From Photorhabdus thracensis (GTDB taxonomy: Bacteria; Pseudomonadota; Gammaproteobacteria; Enterobacterales; Enterobacteriaceae), in NCBI RefSeq assembly GCF_001010285.1, contig NZ_CP011104.1, positions 3,286,001-3,350,000 on the forward strand: a DNA stretch of 64,000 nucleotides. The letters run 5' to 3'. The position numbers and the translations under genes were made by a program. This document shows positions 46,005 through 54,561 of this stretch, one piece after another (the stretch's first letter is position 1; each line of letters opens with the position of its first letter). The notes below the pieces were generated by a model. The model was not told the origin of the DNA and made no database searches. It worked only from the letters and a program-made list of their open reading frames with translations.

Positions 46005-47009
46005 TTATTTAATGAACACCGTCTGATGTGCCGTAACGGCCCAGGCTATTCGTGCCAGTTTATTCGCCAGCGCGCACGCCACAACGTTCGAGTGATGGCG
46101 GGCAAGCTGCCTGTTCACCCACTCTGCCAGACGCCCTGGATTATGCTCCAGCCGCTGCATAAAGACCCTGGCACACTGTACCAGCAGCCGCCTCAGATTT
46201 TTATCACCCCGCTTGCTGATGCCCATCAGTGTCGTTTTTCCACCCGTGCTGTACTGGCGGGGAACCAGCCCTGTTGAAGCCGCAAAGTCACGGCTGCTGG
46301 CATAGTTTTTACCGTCCCCCAGCCGCATGGCTAACAGACTCGCCGTTACCGGCCCAACGCCAGGAATGGTCAGCAGGCGTTGCGCGGTTTCATCTTCCGC
46401 CAGATGCGTTTTCAGTTCCTTATCGACTTCCTCAATTTCTCCGCTGAGGTAAACATAATGACTGTGGAGTCTGCTCAGAACCCTTGCCAGATAAGGCGGA
46501 AAGTCATTTTCTTCCAGCACAGCGGCCAGACGTCGTATCACGGCAATACCGCGCGGCAGACTGACGCCGAACTCCAGCAAAAAAGCGTGCATCTGATTGG
46601 GGGTTTTAACGCGTTGCCGTATCAGTGAGTCTCTGACGCGATGGAGGGCGGCCATCGCCTGTTGGTCTTCTGTGCGGGGGGGCACAAAGCGCATGGAGGG
46701 CCGGGAAGCTGCCTCGCAGATAGCTTCAGCATCGACAAAATCGTTCTTGTTACTCTTAACAAAAGGACGGACGAACTGCGGAGAAATCAGCTTTGCCTCA
46801 TGGCCTAAATCAGCGATCCGGCGAGCCATAAAGTGCGCCCCACCGCAGGACTCCATCACTACGGTTGCAGCCTTGCAGGAACCGAGAAAATTAATAAGCT
46901 GAGTGCGGGAAAACTTCTTACGCAGCAGGGCGTTACCCTGCCTGTCCTGACAGTGGACATGGAAGGAATGTTTACCGAGATCGATACCAATAAGCGTAAC
47001 GTTTTGCAT
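46005..47009 (-). CDS. IS110-family transposase (DEDD)
   Basis: 334 aa from MQNVTLIGIDLGKH, chosen because gagggaacc precedes it; a longer frame to 47054 crosses the element end. DEDD RuvC-like residues: D in IGIDLGKHSFHVH, E in VVMESCGGAHF, and DxxD in KNDFVDAEAI. The C-terminal transposase_20 domain shows LLTIPGVGPVTASLLAM, then the catalytic serine in DFAASTGLVPRQYSTGG and the conserved tail GDKNLRRLLVQCA. This transposase works with a bridge RNA that pairs with target and donor. The gene is intact, so the element may be active. Confidence 0.92.
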   Translation of the reverse strand: MQNVTLIGIDLGKHSFHVHCQDRQGNALLRKKFSRTQLINFLGSCKAATVVMESCGGAHFMARRIADLGHEAKLISPQFVRPFVKSNKNDFVDAEAICEAASRPSMRFVPPRTEDQQAMAALHRVRDSLIRQRVKTPNQMHAFLLEFGVSLPRGIAVIRRLAAVLEENDFPPYLARVLSRLHSHYVYLSGEIEEVDKELKTHLAEDETAQRLLTIPGVGPVTASLLAMRLGDGKNYASSRDFAASTGLVPRQYSTGGKTTLMGISKRGDKNLRRLLVQCARVFMQRLEHNPGRLAEWVNRQLARHHSNVVACALANKLARIAWAVTAHQTVFIK

Positions 47010-47077
47010 GATGGTTCCCTCTAAAATAAAATACCCTGCTAGCGTACCTCTCACAGGGTGGGGGTGACCATCTCATT

Positions 47078-47104
47078 AACCGGAATCATGAATTCCGGTT
47101 TTTT
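47078..47104 (+). terminator. Rho-independent terminator, originally of gpmA
   Basis: aaccggaat and attccggtt form a 9-bp stem with a 5-base loop followed by tttt on the plus strand. Because the T run faces plus-strand transcription it suits gpmA, from which the IS1111-type element now separates it. Confidence 0.8.
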
Positions 47105-47121
47105 ACATCCGAAAAATGTTA

Positions 47122-48174
47122 TCAGCCACGACGTGCTTTCACCGCCAACGATAATTGACGTAACAAGATTTCAGTGTCAGCCCAACCAATGCAAGCATCG
47201 GTAATACTTTTACCATATACCAATGGTTGATCACTCTCCGGGTCCTGGTTCCCTTCTTCCAAATGACTTTCCACCATAACACCAATAATCACCTTCTCTC
47301 CGGCCGCAATTTGCCCACTGACATCTGAGCACACATCCATCTGTTTTTTAAATTGCTTGGAACTATTGGCATGACTGAAATCAATCATAATTCTTGCCGG
47401 CAAACTTGCTTTTTCCAAGCTTTGCTTCACGGCAATAACATGTTCAGAGCTATAGTTTGGTTCTCTACCACCACGCAGGATAATATGGCAATCAGAATTT
47501 CCACTGGTATTCACAATCGCGGAATGTCCCCACTTAGTAACAGAAAGGAAACTGTGCTGTGATCCTGCGGCATTAATAGCATCAATGGCAACTTTGATCC
47601 CACCATCAGTGCCATTTTTAAAGCCAACCGGACAAGAGAGGCCAGAAGCCAGCTCACGATGGACCTGCGATTCCGTGGTACGAGCGCCGATTGCTCCCCA
47701 ACTCATCAAATCCGCCAAATACTGTGGAGAAATCATATCCAGATATTCACCCGCAGCTGGTAGCCCCATGTCATTAATATCCCGCAACAATTCACGCGCC
47801 AGACGTAAACCATCATTAATATCAAAGCTGTGATTCATATGAGGGTCATTAATTAGCCCTTTCCAACCAATAGTTGTACGCGGTTTTTCAAAATAAACCC
47901 GCATGACAATTTCCAAATCGTCTTTGAGTTCTTCACGCAACTTATTCAACCGTTCAGCATATTCCATTGCTGCTTTAGGATCGTGAATAGAACAGGGACC
48001 AATCACAACCAACAGGCGATCATCTTCACCAGTCAGAATCTGATGAATAGTTTTGCGAGCCTTACGTACTGTAAATGCAGCCTTTTCAGTTGCTGGAAAT
48101 TTTTCAAGTAGTGCTACAGGAGGTAATAATTCTTTTATCTCTTTAATTCTTATATCGTCATTCTGATAATTCAT
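47122..48174 (-). CDS. aroG: 3-deoxy-7-phosphoheptulonate (DAHP) synthase, Phe-sensitive type
   Basis: 350 aa. Catalyses the first step of aromatic synthesis from PEP and erythrose-4-phosphate. Conserved parts include VIGPCSIHDPKAAMEYAERL, YFEKPRTTIGWKGL, the metal cysteine in GPCSIHD, and the C-terminal GVMVESHLEEGNQ and SITDACIGWADTE. AroG, rather than AroF or AroH, is supported by position between gpmA and pnuC/nadA, as in E. coli. A weak TyrR-like half site (tgtaaa at 48252) is upstream; regulation is not proven. The chorismate it feeds is also used by the PapA-like enzyme in this window. Confidence 0.95.
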   Translation of the reverse strand: MNYQNDDIRIKEIKELLPPVALLEKFPATEKAAFTVRKARKTIHQILTGEDDRLLVVIGPCSIHDPKAAMEYAERLNKLREELKDDLEIVMRVYFEKPRTTIGWKGLINDPHMNHSFDINDGLRLARELLRDINDMGLPAAGEYLDMISPQYLADLMSWGAIGARTTESQVHRELASGLSCPVGFKNGTDGGIKVAIDAINAAGSQHSFLSVTKWGHSAIVNTSGNSDCHIILRGGREPNYSSEHVIAVKQSLEKASLPARIMIDFSHANSSKQFKKQMDVCSDVSGQIAAGEKVIIGVMVESHLEEGNQDPESDQPLVYGKSITDACIGWADTEILLRQLSLAVKARRG

Positions 48175-48391
48175 AACCCTCTCTCATCCACATCTTTGTA
48201 TATTTGTTTAAAACAATCTTGTGATTTTAATCTAACTGTTAGAAGACAAACTGTAAATATTCTTTGTAGATAATAAATAAATCAGTGTTTAACTAAAGAC
48301 ATAGAAAAATATAGTCAAACGTGATCTGAGCTGTTTTTTATAATTGAAATATCTTTAGAAATGAGAATTATCAGAGTAAATCCCTAAAAAT

Positions 48392-48424
48392 ATGCCAGAG
48401 ATCGACAAATCAATTCTCTGGCAT
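48392..48424 (-). terminator. Rho-independent terminator of pnuC
   Basis: On the minus strand atgccagaga and tctctggcat form a perfect 10-bp stem, followed by atttttag. It begins 11 bp after the pnuC stop. Confidence 0.85.
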
Positions 48425-48434
48425 CATTAAAAAA

Positions 48435-49160
48435 TTATTCGATGCGGGATAATGGCTGCGAATGATTTTTCTGAGCTACCTGAATCCACAAACGAGAACC
48501 ATTAAGTGCAATGCCAAACAGAATCACATACTGCAATGACATCGCCAAAACGCCTTGATGGAAATAGATAACAACGCTTATCACATTGATAACCATCCAT
48601 ACCAGCCAGTTTTCAACATATTTGCGAGTCATCAGAATCATTGCCACAATAGATAGCACCGTCATTGTCGAATCCCAGAATGGGAATGCATCAGGCACCA
48701 ATACCGGCATTTGAACATTAAAATCAAACTCTTGCATAATCGTAACGGCAATCTGAGTCAAAGAGCCAAAGATCCGATCGATATTAAAAGTCATAATAAC
48801 AATCAATAGCACAGAAATCAGACTAATTATTAACGCCTTATTCAAACTTAACCAGCGTATTTTAAGTTCAATCTGCTGCTGATCATTAACCCTGCTCCAG
48901 GCATACCAGCCATAAATATTTGCAGCAAAAAAGAATAATTGCAGCAATAAACTGGCATAAAGTTGAATTTGGAAGAAAATCACAGCAAATAATGTGACAT
49001 TAATCAGTCCAAACAAATAGTTAATTATTTTCTCCTGACTTGCAAACCAAATACATAGCAAACCAGCAATCGTACCTACTGCTTCAATCCACGATAAATC
49101 ATAACCGCCTTTTCCCAGTGGGATATTTACTAATATATTGTTAATACTGAAAAAATCCAT
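48435..49160 (-). CDS. pnuC: Nicotinamide riboside transporter PnuC
   Basis: 241 aa with about seven membrane helices. The family motif WxxWxxxN is present as NWLVWMVINVISVV, and the helix IYGWYAWSR also fits. It brings in nicotinamide riboside by facilitated diffusion, trapped by phosphorylation by NadR. It follows nadA by 54 bp in the usual nadA-pnuC operon. A terminator follows. NadR sites upstream of nadA should control it too. Confidence 0.95.
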   Translation of the reverse strand: MDFFSINNILVNIPLGKGGYDLSWIEAVGTIAGLLCIWFASQEKIINYLFGLINVTLFAVIFFQIQLYASLLLQLFFFAANIYGWYAWSRVNDQQQIELKIRWLSLNKALIISLISVLLIVIMTFNIDRIFGSLTQIAVTIMQEFDFNVQMPVLVPDAFPFWDSTMTVLSIVAMILMTRKYVENWLVWMVINVISVVIYFHQGVLAMSLQYVILFGIALNGSRLWIQVAQKNHSQPLSRIE

Positions 49161-49214
49161 CTGTTATATCCTATTATTATCTACAACAAAGAATTACACC
49201 CATTATTTGTTTTC

Positions 49215-50255
49215 TCATTTTAACCGAGTTGCAAAATCAAGCATCCTGTTTAAAGGAATAAGCGCCTTTTCACGTAACTCTTCTTTAACAAATATTTCAT
49301 GCTGAACCCCGCCCCGCTCCAATCCCTGAACGATAGCTTGTAAGCCATTCATTGCCATCCACGGACAGTGGGCACAACTACGGCAACTCGCACCTTCTCC
49401 AGCCGTAGGCGCTTCAAATAACTGCTTCCCTGGGCATACTTGCAGCATTTTATAAAAGATGCCTTTATCTGTTGCCACGATCAGCTTCTGATGCGACAAA
49501 GACTGCGCTGCTTTGATTAACTGACTGGTTGAGCCAACAGCATCAGCCAGATCAATAACTGCTTGTGGTGATTCAGGATGAACCAATACCGCAGCATCAG
49601 GATGCAGACCTTGCATTCTAACCAAAGCCTGAGTTTTAAATTCATCATGGACAATACAAGCACCTTGCCAACAAAGAATATCGGCTCCGGTCTGTTTACG
49701 GACATAATTTCCCAAATGGCGATCCGGCGCCCAAATTATCTTTTGCCCCTGGCTATCCAGATGATCGATCAGCTCAACAGCAATACTTGAAGTCACAACC
49801 CAATCAGCCCGAGCTTTAACCGCTGCTGATGTATTTGCATAAACCACTACTGTACGATCCGGATTATTATCACAAAACTCAGTAAATTCTTTTTCAGGGC
49901 AACCCAGATCCAGCGAACACTCAGCTTCCAACGTTGGCATTAAAACACGCTTTTCCGGATTGAGAATTTTGGCGGTTTCTCCCATAAATCGCACTCCGGC
50001 CACTAATAGAGTAGAAGCTGGATGATTGCTGCCAAAACGCGCCATTTCCAGTGAATCTGCCACACACCCTCCGGTCTCCTCAGCCAAAGCCTGGATCTCT
50101 GGATCGGTGTAATAATGTGCAACCATAACGGCATCCTGCTGTTTCAGGAGGCGCTTGATCTTTTCACGGCAATGTTTCTTTTCATCCTTACTGAGAAAAG
50201 CAGGTTTCGGTGGGAATGGGTAAATGGTTGAATTAAAATCAATATACTCGCTCAT
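49215..50255 (-). CDS. nadA: Quinolinate synthase A
   Basis: 346 aa from [18 protein letters not shown]; a longer in-frame start at 50324 would run through the operator. Condenses iminoaspartate (from NadB) with dihydroxyacetone phosphate to quinolinate for NAD synthesis. The cysteines for the 4Fe-4S cluster are in [21 protein letters not shown] and [16 protein letters not shown]. Two NadR-like operator sites precede it. It heads the nadA-pnuC operon. Confidence 0.96.
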   Translation of the reverse strand: MSEYIDFNSTIYPFPPKPAFLSKDEKKHCREKIKRLLKQQDAVMVAHYYTDPEIQALAEETGGCVADSLEMARFGSNHPASTLLVAGVRFMGETAKILNPEKRVLMPTLEAECSLDLGCPEKEFTEFCDNNPDRTVVVYANTSAAVKARADWVVTSSIAVELIDHLDSQGQKIIWAPDRHLGNYVRKQTGADILCWQGACIVHDEFKTQALVRMQGLHPDAAVLVHPESPQAVIDLADAVGSTSQLIKAAQSLSHQKLIVATDKGIFYKMLQVCPGKQLFEAPTAGEGASCRSCAHCPWMAMNGLQAIVQGLERGGVQHEIFVKEELREKALIPLNRMLDFATRLK

Positions 50256-50268
50256 TACTCTGATTCTC

Positions 50269-50286
50269 TGTTTAGTATATAGTTTA
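50269..50286 (-). promoter_or_regulatory. NadR operator, proximal
   Basis: tgtttagtatatagttta, close to the NadR palindrome tgttta-N6-taaaca, 14 bp upstream of the nadA start. The rightmost half is degenerate. Confidence 0.6.
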
Positions 50287-50331
50287 AAAAAGCGATAAAA
50301 CTGGCTGATTATCAAAAAATTCACGCAATTT

Positions 50332-50349
50332 TGTTTTATATACTAAACA
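50332..50349 (-). promoter_or_regulatory. NadR operator, distal
   Basis: tgttttatatactaaaca matches tgttta-N6-taaaca with one mismatch. The proximal and distal sites share the core atatactaaaca on opposite strands, 63 bp apart, about six helical turns. Confidence 0.7.
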
Positions 50350-50476
50350 AAATAACTAATTTATATCAATTTGTCGCGCAGTATTTTACCTGTTATAAGT
50401 TATTACATTACCTGCTAATTTATAAGATTAAGCTTATTCATCAATCATCACTAAAGTTAAATAGGAACTTCATATA

Positions 50477-51328
50477 ATGGAAGACCCGGTAATCCTTCTG
50501 GAAAAAATTCTTACTTTTGCCCGTAACGATCCCCGCATTGATACCGTTATCCAAACAGGTTCCCGAGCCAGAAACACACGTGTAGATAAATTCTCAGATC
50601 TGGATATAGAGCTGATTGGTTCGGGAACAGATGAATTAATAGGCAACAATTTATGGCTTAACCCGTTGGGTGAAGTTATGGTTGCATTGCATCTGGCTAA
50701 TGAAAAAGAGGGTGAACCAGATTGGCCAACTTGTTTGGTAGTTTTTAGCGGTGGTCGTAAGGTGGATTTCACACTGGCAAGTGTTGAACGCCTGAAAGAT
50801 ATGAAACAGAGAGGTTTGGATAAACTCTATCAACGGGGCTATAAGATCCTCCTTGATAAGGCGGGCCTTACAAACGGGCTTCCTGAAATCACTCACCAAT
50901 TAACTAAATCGCATATTCCATCATCAGCAGAATTTAATGAAAACCTGCACGAGTTTTGGTTCGAGGCAACACAAGTGCCTGTTTATATCGCTCGTGGTGA
51001 TTTATGGCCTGCAAGAATGAGGGATAATGAGATGAAAGAATCATTGCTGGCAATGATGGAGTGGTACGTCTCGATAAAAAGTGATGGAAAAACGGATGTC
51101 TGGTACAACGGCCATCATTTGCATGAGTGGTTACCTGAGAAGTTCAGCAAGCGTATTCAAGGGATTTTTGGCAGTTATGGCAAAGAAGAAGCGATACGAG
51201 CATTGCAGGAAACCACAGAGCTTTATACGGAGATTTCTGCTGAAGTGGCGGAAATGAAGGGGTTTGAGTTCGATAGTGAGCTACCCGGCAAAGTCAGGAA
51301 GCATATTATGCAAGTTATTGGGAGGTAA
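50477..51328 (+). CDS. ANT(6)-like aminoglycoside 6-adenylyltransferase family protein
   Basis: 283 aa. The nucleotidyltransferase motif is TGSRARNTRVDKFSDLDIELI (GSR followed by DxD), at about residue 22-42, with the third carboxylate near VDFTLASVERL. The C-terminal half is helical, as in streptomycin 6-adenylyltransferases (AadE/AadK). Known members transfer AMP to streptomycin; chromosomal relatives often have other or unknown roles, so resistance is not claimed. It lies between nadA and the tRNA-Lys cluster, where E. coli has no such gene, and abuts a damaged tRNA-Lys copy, suggesting it came with an insertion. Confidence 0.85.
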   Translation: MEDPVILLEKILTFARNDPRIDTVIQTGSRARNTRVDKFSDLDIELIGSGTDELIGNNLWLNPLGEVMVALHLANEKEGEPDWPTCLVVFSGGRKVDFTLASVERLKDMKQRGLDKLYQRGYKILLDKAGLTNGLPEITHQLTKSHIPSSAEFNENLHEFWFEATQVPVYIARGDLWPARMRDNEMKESLLAMMEWYVSIKSDGKTDVWYNGHHLHEWLPEKFSKRIQGIFGSYGKEEAIRALQETTELYTEISAEVAEMKGFEFDSELPGKVRKHIMQVIGR

Positions 51329-51370
51329 GCTTTAAGTTAGTAAAGAATATAAAACTACCGAACGCGTTGT

Positions 51371-51446
51371 TGTCTCGCTTTGCTCGGCTCGAACCTGCGA
51401 CCAATTGATTAAAAGTCAACTGCTCTACCGACTGAGCTAACAATAC
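51371..51446 (-). pseudogene. Degenerate tRNA-Lys copy
   Basis: The D arm, anticodon arm (TTT anticodon) and variable loop are identical to the two good tRNA-Lys genes. The 3' strand of the T stem, the acceptor strand and the CCA are replaced by unrelated bases, and the 5' acceptor reads gtattgt instead of gggtcgt. The acceptor cannot pair, so it cannot be charged. It is the third member of a ~110-bp tandem array. Confidence 0.8.
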
Positions 51447-51481
51447 ATCTAGGGAATTTGTTTTTGAATGAAGCTCTAAGA

Positions 51482-51557
51482 TGGTGGGTCGTGCAGGATT
51501 CGAACCTGCGACCAATTGATTAAAAGTCAACTGCTCTACCGACTGAGCTAACGACCC
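51482..51557 (-). tRNA. tRNA-Lys (anticodon TTT)
   Basis: 76 nt with encoded CCA; acceptor gggtcgt/acgaccc pairs fully; anticodon loop actttta... gives TTT. Identical to the next copy. Position beside cpoB-pal-tol corresponds to the E. coli lysT/valT/lysW cluster. Confidence 0.95.
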
Positions 51558-51592
51558 ATCTAAGGAATTCGTTTTTGAGTGAAGCTTCAAGA

Positions 51593-51668
51593 TGGTGGGT
51601 CGTGCAGGATTCGAACCTGCGACCAATTGATTAAAAGTCAACTGCTCTACCGACTGAGCTAACGACCC
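51593..51668 (-). tRNA. tRNA-Lys (anticodon TTT)
   Basis: Identical tRNA sequence to 51482-51557, first of the array in transcription. The spacers after each copy are also alike (catct..ggaatt.gtttttga.tgaagct), showing recent tandem duplication of a ~110-bp unit. Confidence 0.95.
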
Positions 51669-51776
51669 ATCTTGTGACTTCTCTCGGCAACGGCGGCATA
51701 TAATACTGATTTTTCCGCGCAGCGCAATGATTATTTTTCCAAATTACGTTTAAATGCTTATTAAACACTCAAAAAA

Positions 51777-51808
51777 CCCCGAAAACATATTAATACTGCC
51801 TTCCGGGG
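51777..51808 (-). terminator. Rho-independent terminator of cpoB
   Basis: On the minus strand ccccggaa and ttttcgggg form the stem and tttttt follows, 8 bp after the cpoB stop. It closes the tol-pal operon. Confidence 0.8.
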
Positions 51809-51815
51809 CCGATAA

Positions 51816-52583
51816 TTACAACGCAGAAAGCTTTTTCTCAGCCAATTTAGCCGCATTCGAACCAGGATACTGTTTCATAACCTGCTGGTAAACAGATTTA
51901 GCTTTATCCTTCTGGCCCTTGTCCTGCATGATCAAACCAACTTTATACAACGACTCACCACTCTTCTGAGACTTAGGATAATCTTTCACCACCGTAGCAA
52001 AGTAGTAAGCAGCTTCGTCCTTCTTACCCTTGTTGTAATGAAGTTGACCTAACCAGTAATTCGCATTAGGCATATAACTCGACTTTGGATAAGACTTCGC
52101 AAAGCTCTGAAAGGCAGTAATCGCTTTATCATATTCTTTGGTATTCACCGCCAAAGAAACGGCAGCATCATAATCACCCTTCTCGCTACCCGTCCTTGTC
52201 GCTGAAGACGCTTGATTACCACGATTACTTGCTGCTGAAGATGCTGTATTTGCAGCAGATTGACTATCCGCAGAACGGGTAGCGCCTTCCAGTTGCTGAT
52301 AAATATCCTTCTGCCGCTCTATAACCTGATTAAGCTGATACTGATTCTCTTGAATCTGCCCACGGAGCATGTCGATATCACGTTGAGAATCGGCGAGTTG
52401 TTGCTGGAGCTGGGTTAACAGCTGACTGTGAGCGTTGGAAATACGCTCTAATTGGGTAAGACGCTCGTCGGGAGAACCCGAGCCGACATTACTGATTGGC
52501 GCTTGGGCAATAGCGGCCCAGGGAGCCGCTACGCCAACCAATAACGACAGACCCAAAAAATGACGTCTGAAGTTACTGTTCAT
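51816..52583 (-). CDS. cpoB: Cell division coordinator CpoB (YbgF)
   Basis: 255 aa. Signal peptide about 1-26 (LGLSLLVGVAAPWAAIAQA). A trimeric coiled coil follows (about 35-95, rich in L and Q: LQQQLADSQRDIDMLRGQ), then an S/A/T-rich linker and three tetratricopeptide repeats (AITAFQSFAKSYPKSSYMPNANY and on). CpoB links Tol-Pal constriction to PBP1B peptidoglycan synthesis in the periplasm. It is the last gene of the operon, 9 bp after pal. Confidence 0.95.
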   Translation of the reverse strand: MNSNFRRHFLGLSLLVGVAAPWAAIAQAPISNVGSGSPDERLTQLERISNAHSQLLTQLQQQLADSQRDIDMLRGQIQENQYQLNQVIERQKDIYQQLEGATRSADSQSAANTASSAASNRGNQASSATRTGSEKGDYDAAVSLAVNTKEYDKAITAFQSFAKSYPKSSYMPNANYWLGQLHYNKGKKDEAAYYFATVVKDYPKSQKSGESLYKVGLIMQDKGQKDKAKSVYQQVMKQYPGSNAAKLAEKKLSAL

Positions 52584-52592
52584 GAATTACTC

Positions 52593-53093
52593 TTAGTATG
52601 CCAATACTGCGCGACGGTTTTTAGCATATGCTGCTTCGTCGTGGCCCAGTACAGCGGGTTTTTCTTTACCGTAAGAGACGATAGAGATCTGCTCACCGGA
52701 AACACCTTTACCTTGCAGGTACATTTTCACTGCGTTAGCACGGCGTTCACCTAATGCGATGTTGTACTCAGGAGTACCACGTTCGTCAGCATGACCTTCT
52801 ACAACAACTTTATAAGATGGGTTGCTACGCAGGAATGCTGCATGAGCGTCTAACAGCTGAGAAAAATCTGAGCTGATATCGAATTTATCGAAACCAAAAT
52901 ATACGATGTTGTTGTTTTGCAGCTCTTGCATTTGCTGACGAGCTAATTCTTCCGCTGACAGACCCGCATTAGTTTCGTTAACAGTGCCTACACCAGACTG
53001 ATCGTTATCAGCATTTTTATTAGAACTACACGCTGCTACAGCCATAACTGGTAAAGCTAACATCAGCCCTTTTAGCACTTTGTTCAGTTGCAT
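52593..53093 (-). CDS. pal: Peptidoglycan-associated lipoprotein Pal
   Basis: 166 aa from [12 protein letters not shown]; the upstream ATG at 53120 would extend past the normal start, and aaagag fits this one. Lipobox VAAC, so the cysteine is lipidated and anchors Pal in the outer membrane. The OmpA-like domain binds peptidoglycan ([13 protein letters not shown] and [16 protein letters not shown]). It forms the Tol-Pal system with TolB. Confidence 0.96.
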   Translation of the reverse strand: MQLNKVLKGLMLALPVMAVAACSSNKNADNDQSGVGTVNETNAGLSAEELARQQMQELQNNNIVYFGFDKFDISSDFSQLLDAHAAFLRSNPSYKVVVEGHADERGTPEYNIALGERRANAVKMYLQGKGVSGEQISIVSYGKEKPAVLGHDEAAYAKNRRAVLAY

Positions 53094-53135
53094 CTCTTTG
53101 ATCCTTTTAAAATTTGCCATACATATTATTATGCA

Positions 53136-54431
53136 TCACAGATACGGCGACCAGGCAGGGAATTTTACCTGTCCATCGGTCGCCGGAAGACGCGCTTTGA
53201 AACGCCCATCAGTCGAAACTAGCTGCAATATAGTCCCCAACCCTTGAGTGGAGCTATAAATCACCATAGTGCCGTTAGGTGCGATACTTGGCGTTTCATC
53301 CAGGAACGTATCCGTCAAAGTTTGAACGGCTCCCGTTGCCAGATCTTGTTTAGCTATGTGCTGCTTACCACTCTCTGAGCTGACCATCACCACAAAATTA
53401 CCATCTGCGCTAACATCAGCATCCTGGTTTTGTGTGCCTTCCCAAGTGAGGCGTTGCGGAGCACCGCCATTAATATTGATTTTGTATAACTGCGGACGAC
53501 CACCCTGATCGGAGGTATAGACCAAAGTCTGGTTATCCGGCATCCAACTTGGCTCAGTATTGTTACTGCGGCCATCTGTAACCTGACGGATCTGAGCTGA
53601 ACCCAAGTCCATCACGTAAAGATTCAAACTACCCGATTTGGACAGGGCAAACGCCAGCTTACTGCCATCAGGAGAAAATGCAGGTGCTCCGTTATGACGC
53701 GGAAAAGAAGCAACCTGACGTACTTCACCGCTGGCCAAGGTCTGAATAACCAAGGCAGAACGGCCACTCTCAAAAGTCACATAAGCCAGTTTAGCGCCAT
53801 CAGGAGACCACGCCGGTGACATCAATGGTTCTGGCGAACGGTGAACAGTGAACTGGTTGTAACCATCGTAATCGGATACACGCAGCTCATATGGATATTT
53901 GCCACCATTCGTTTTTACAACATAAGCCAGGCGAGTGCGGAATGCGCCTTTAATGCCAGTCAGCTTTTCAAACGCTTCATCACTGACCGTATGCGCCGCA
54001 TAACGCAACCACTGCTTAGTCACTTTAAGCTGATTCTGGGCAAGAACGGTTCCCGGAGCGCCAGCAGTATCAACCAACTGATAAGAAATCAGGAAACTAC
54101 CATCCGCACTGGGTTGAATCTGCCCGACAATAACCGCATCAATCCCCAGCGCCGACCAAACAGCAGGCGTCACCTCAGATGCAGTCGTCGGTTGCTGCGG
54201 CATACGGCTAGCGTCAATAGGATTAAATTTACCGCTGTTGCGAAGATCCGCCCCAACGATCGCACCTATCTCTTCAGGAGCACCACCCGCCCCAGTCCAT
54301 TTAAATGGCACAACACCAATAGGACGTGCAGAATCAACACCCTGTGTGATTTCAATACGAACTTCTGCGTGAGCAACAGCAGCCCACAACATCAAAATGC
54401 CTAGCACTACTTTAAAAGCCTGCTTCATCAT
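53136..54431 (-). CDS. tolB: Periplasmic protein TolB
   Basis: 431 aa from [13 protein letters not shown] (54431; the next ATG at 54428 is equally possible). Signal peptide ends near AHAEVRI. An N-terminal domain is followed by a six-bladed WD40-type propeller with repeated [34 protein letters not shown] motifs. It shuttles between TolA and Pal. The start is 42 bp after a gap from pal's side; gaagggagag precedes it. Confidence 0.96.
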   Translation of the reverse strand: MMKQAFKVVLGILMLWAAVAHAEVRIEITQGVDSARPIGVVPFKWTGAGGAPEEIGAIVGADLRNSGKFNPIDASRMPQQPTTASEVTPAVWSALGIDAVIVGQIQPSADGSFLISYQLVDTAGAPGTVLAQNQLKVTKQWLRYAAHTVSDEAFEKLTGIKGAFRTRLAYVVKTNGGKYPYELRVSDYDGYNQFTVHRSPEPLMSPAWSPDGAKLAYVTFESGRSALVIQTLASGEVRQVASFPRHNGAPAFSPDGSKLAFALSKSGSLNLYVMDLGSAQIRQVTDGRSNNTEPSWMPDNQTLVYTSDQGGRPQLYKININGGAPQRLTWEGTQNQDADVSADGNFVVMVSSESGKQHIAKQDLATGAVQTLTDTFLDETPSIAPNGTMVIYSSTQGLGTILQLVSTDGRFKARLPATDGQVKFPAWSPYL

Positions 54432-54561
54432 CTCTCCCTTATCGCAGATGGAATGCCGCAATAATTCGCAGAATATTAACAAACGTCAACAAACAAAACC
54501 AGATAGCTTAATAACATTGAATGGTTTTGTTTGTTATTAATAATCTCTATAAATAACAATC

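Larger units (their letters stand above)
45738..47075 (-). mobile_element. IS110-family element, IS1111 subgroup
   Basis: Inverted repeats atggtcaccccc (45739-45750) and gggggtgaccat (47060-47071) flank a single minus-strand transposase. Such subterminal repeats are typical of IS1111. The exact ends are approximate because IS110 elements lack target duplications. It lies in the gap between the convergent gpmA and aroG. Confidence 0.82.

Noticed and set aside
48252..48270. TyrR-box-like sequence upstream of aroG
   Set aside because: Only one half (tgtaaa) fits; the second half is too degenerate to call an operator.
51371..51668. Regular ~110-bp repeats that could be taken for a CRISPR array
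   Set aside because: They are tandem tRNA-Lys genes; repeat units are tRNA-sized and spacers are alike, not unique.
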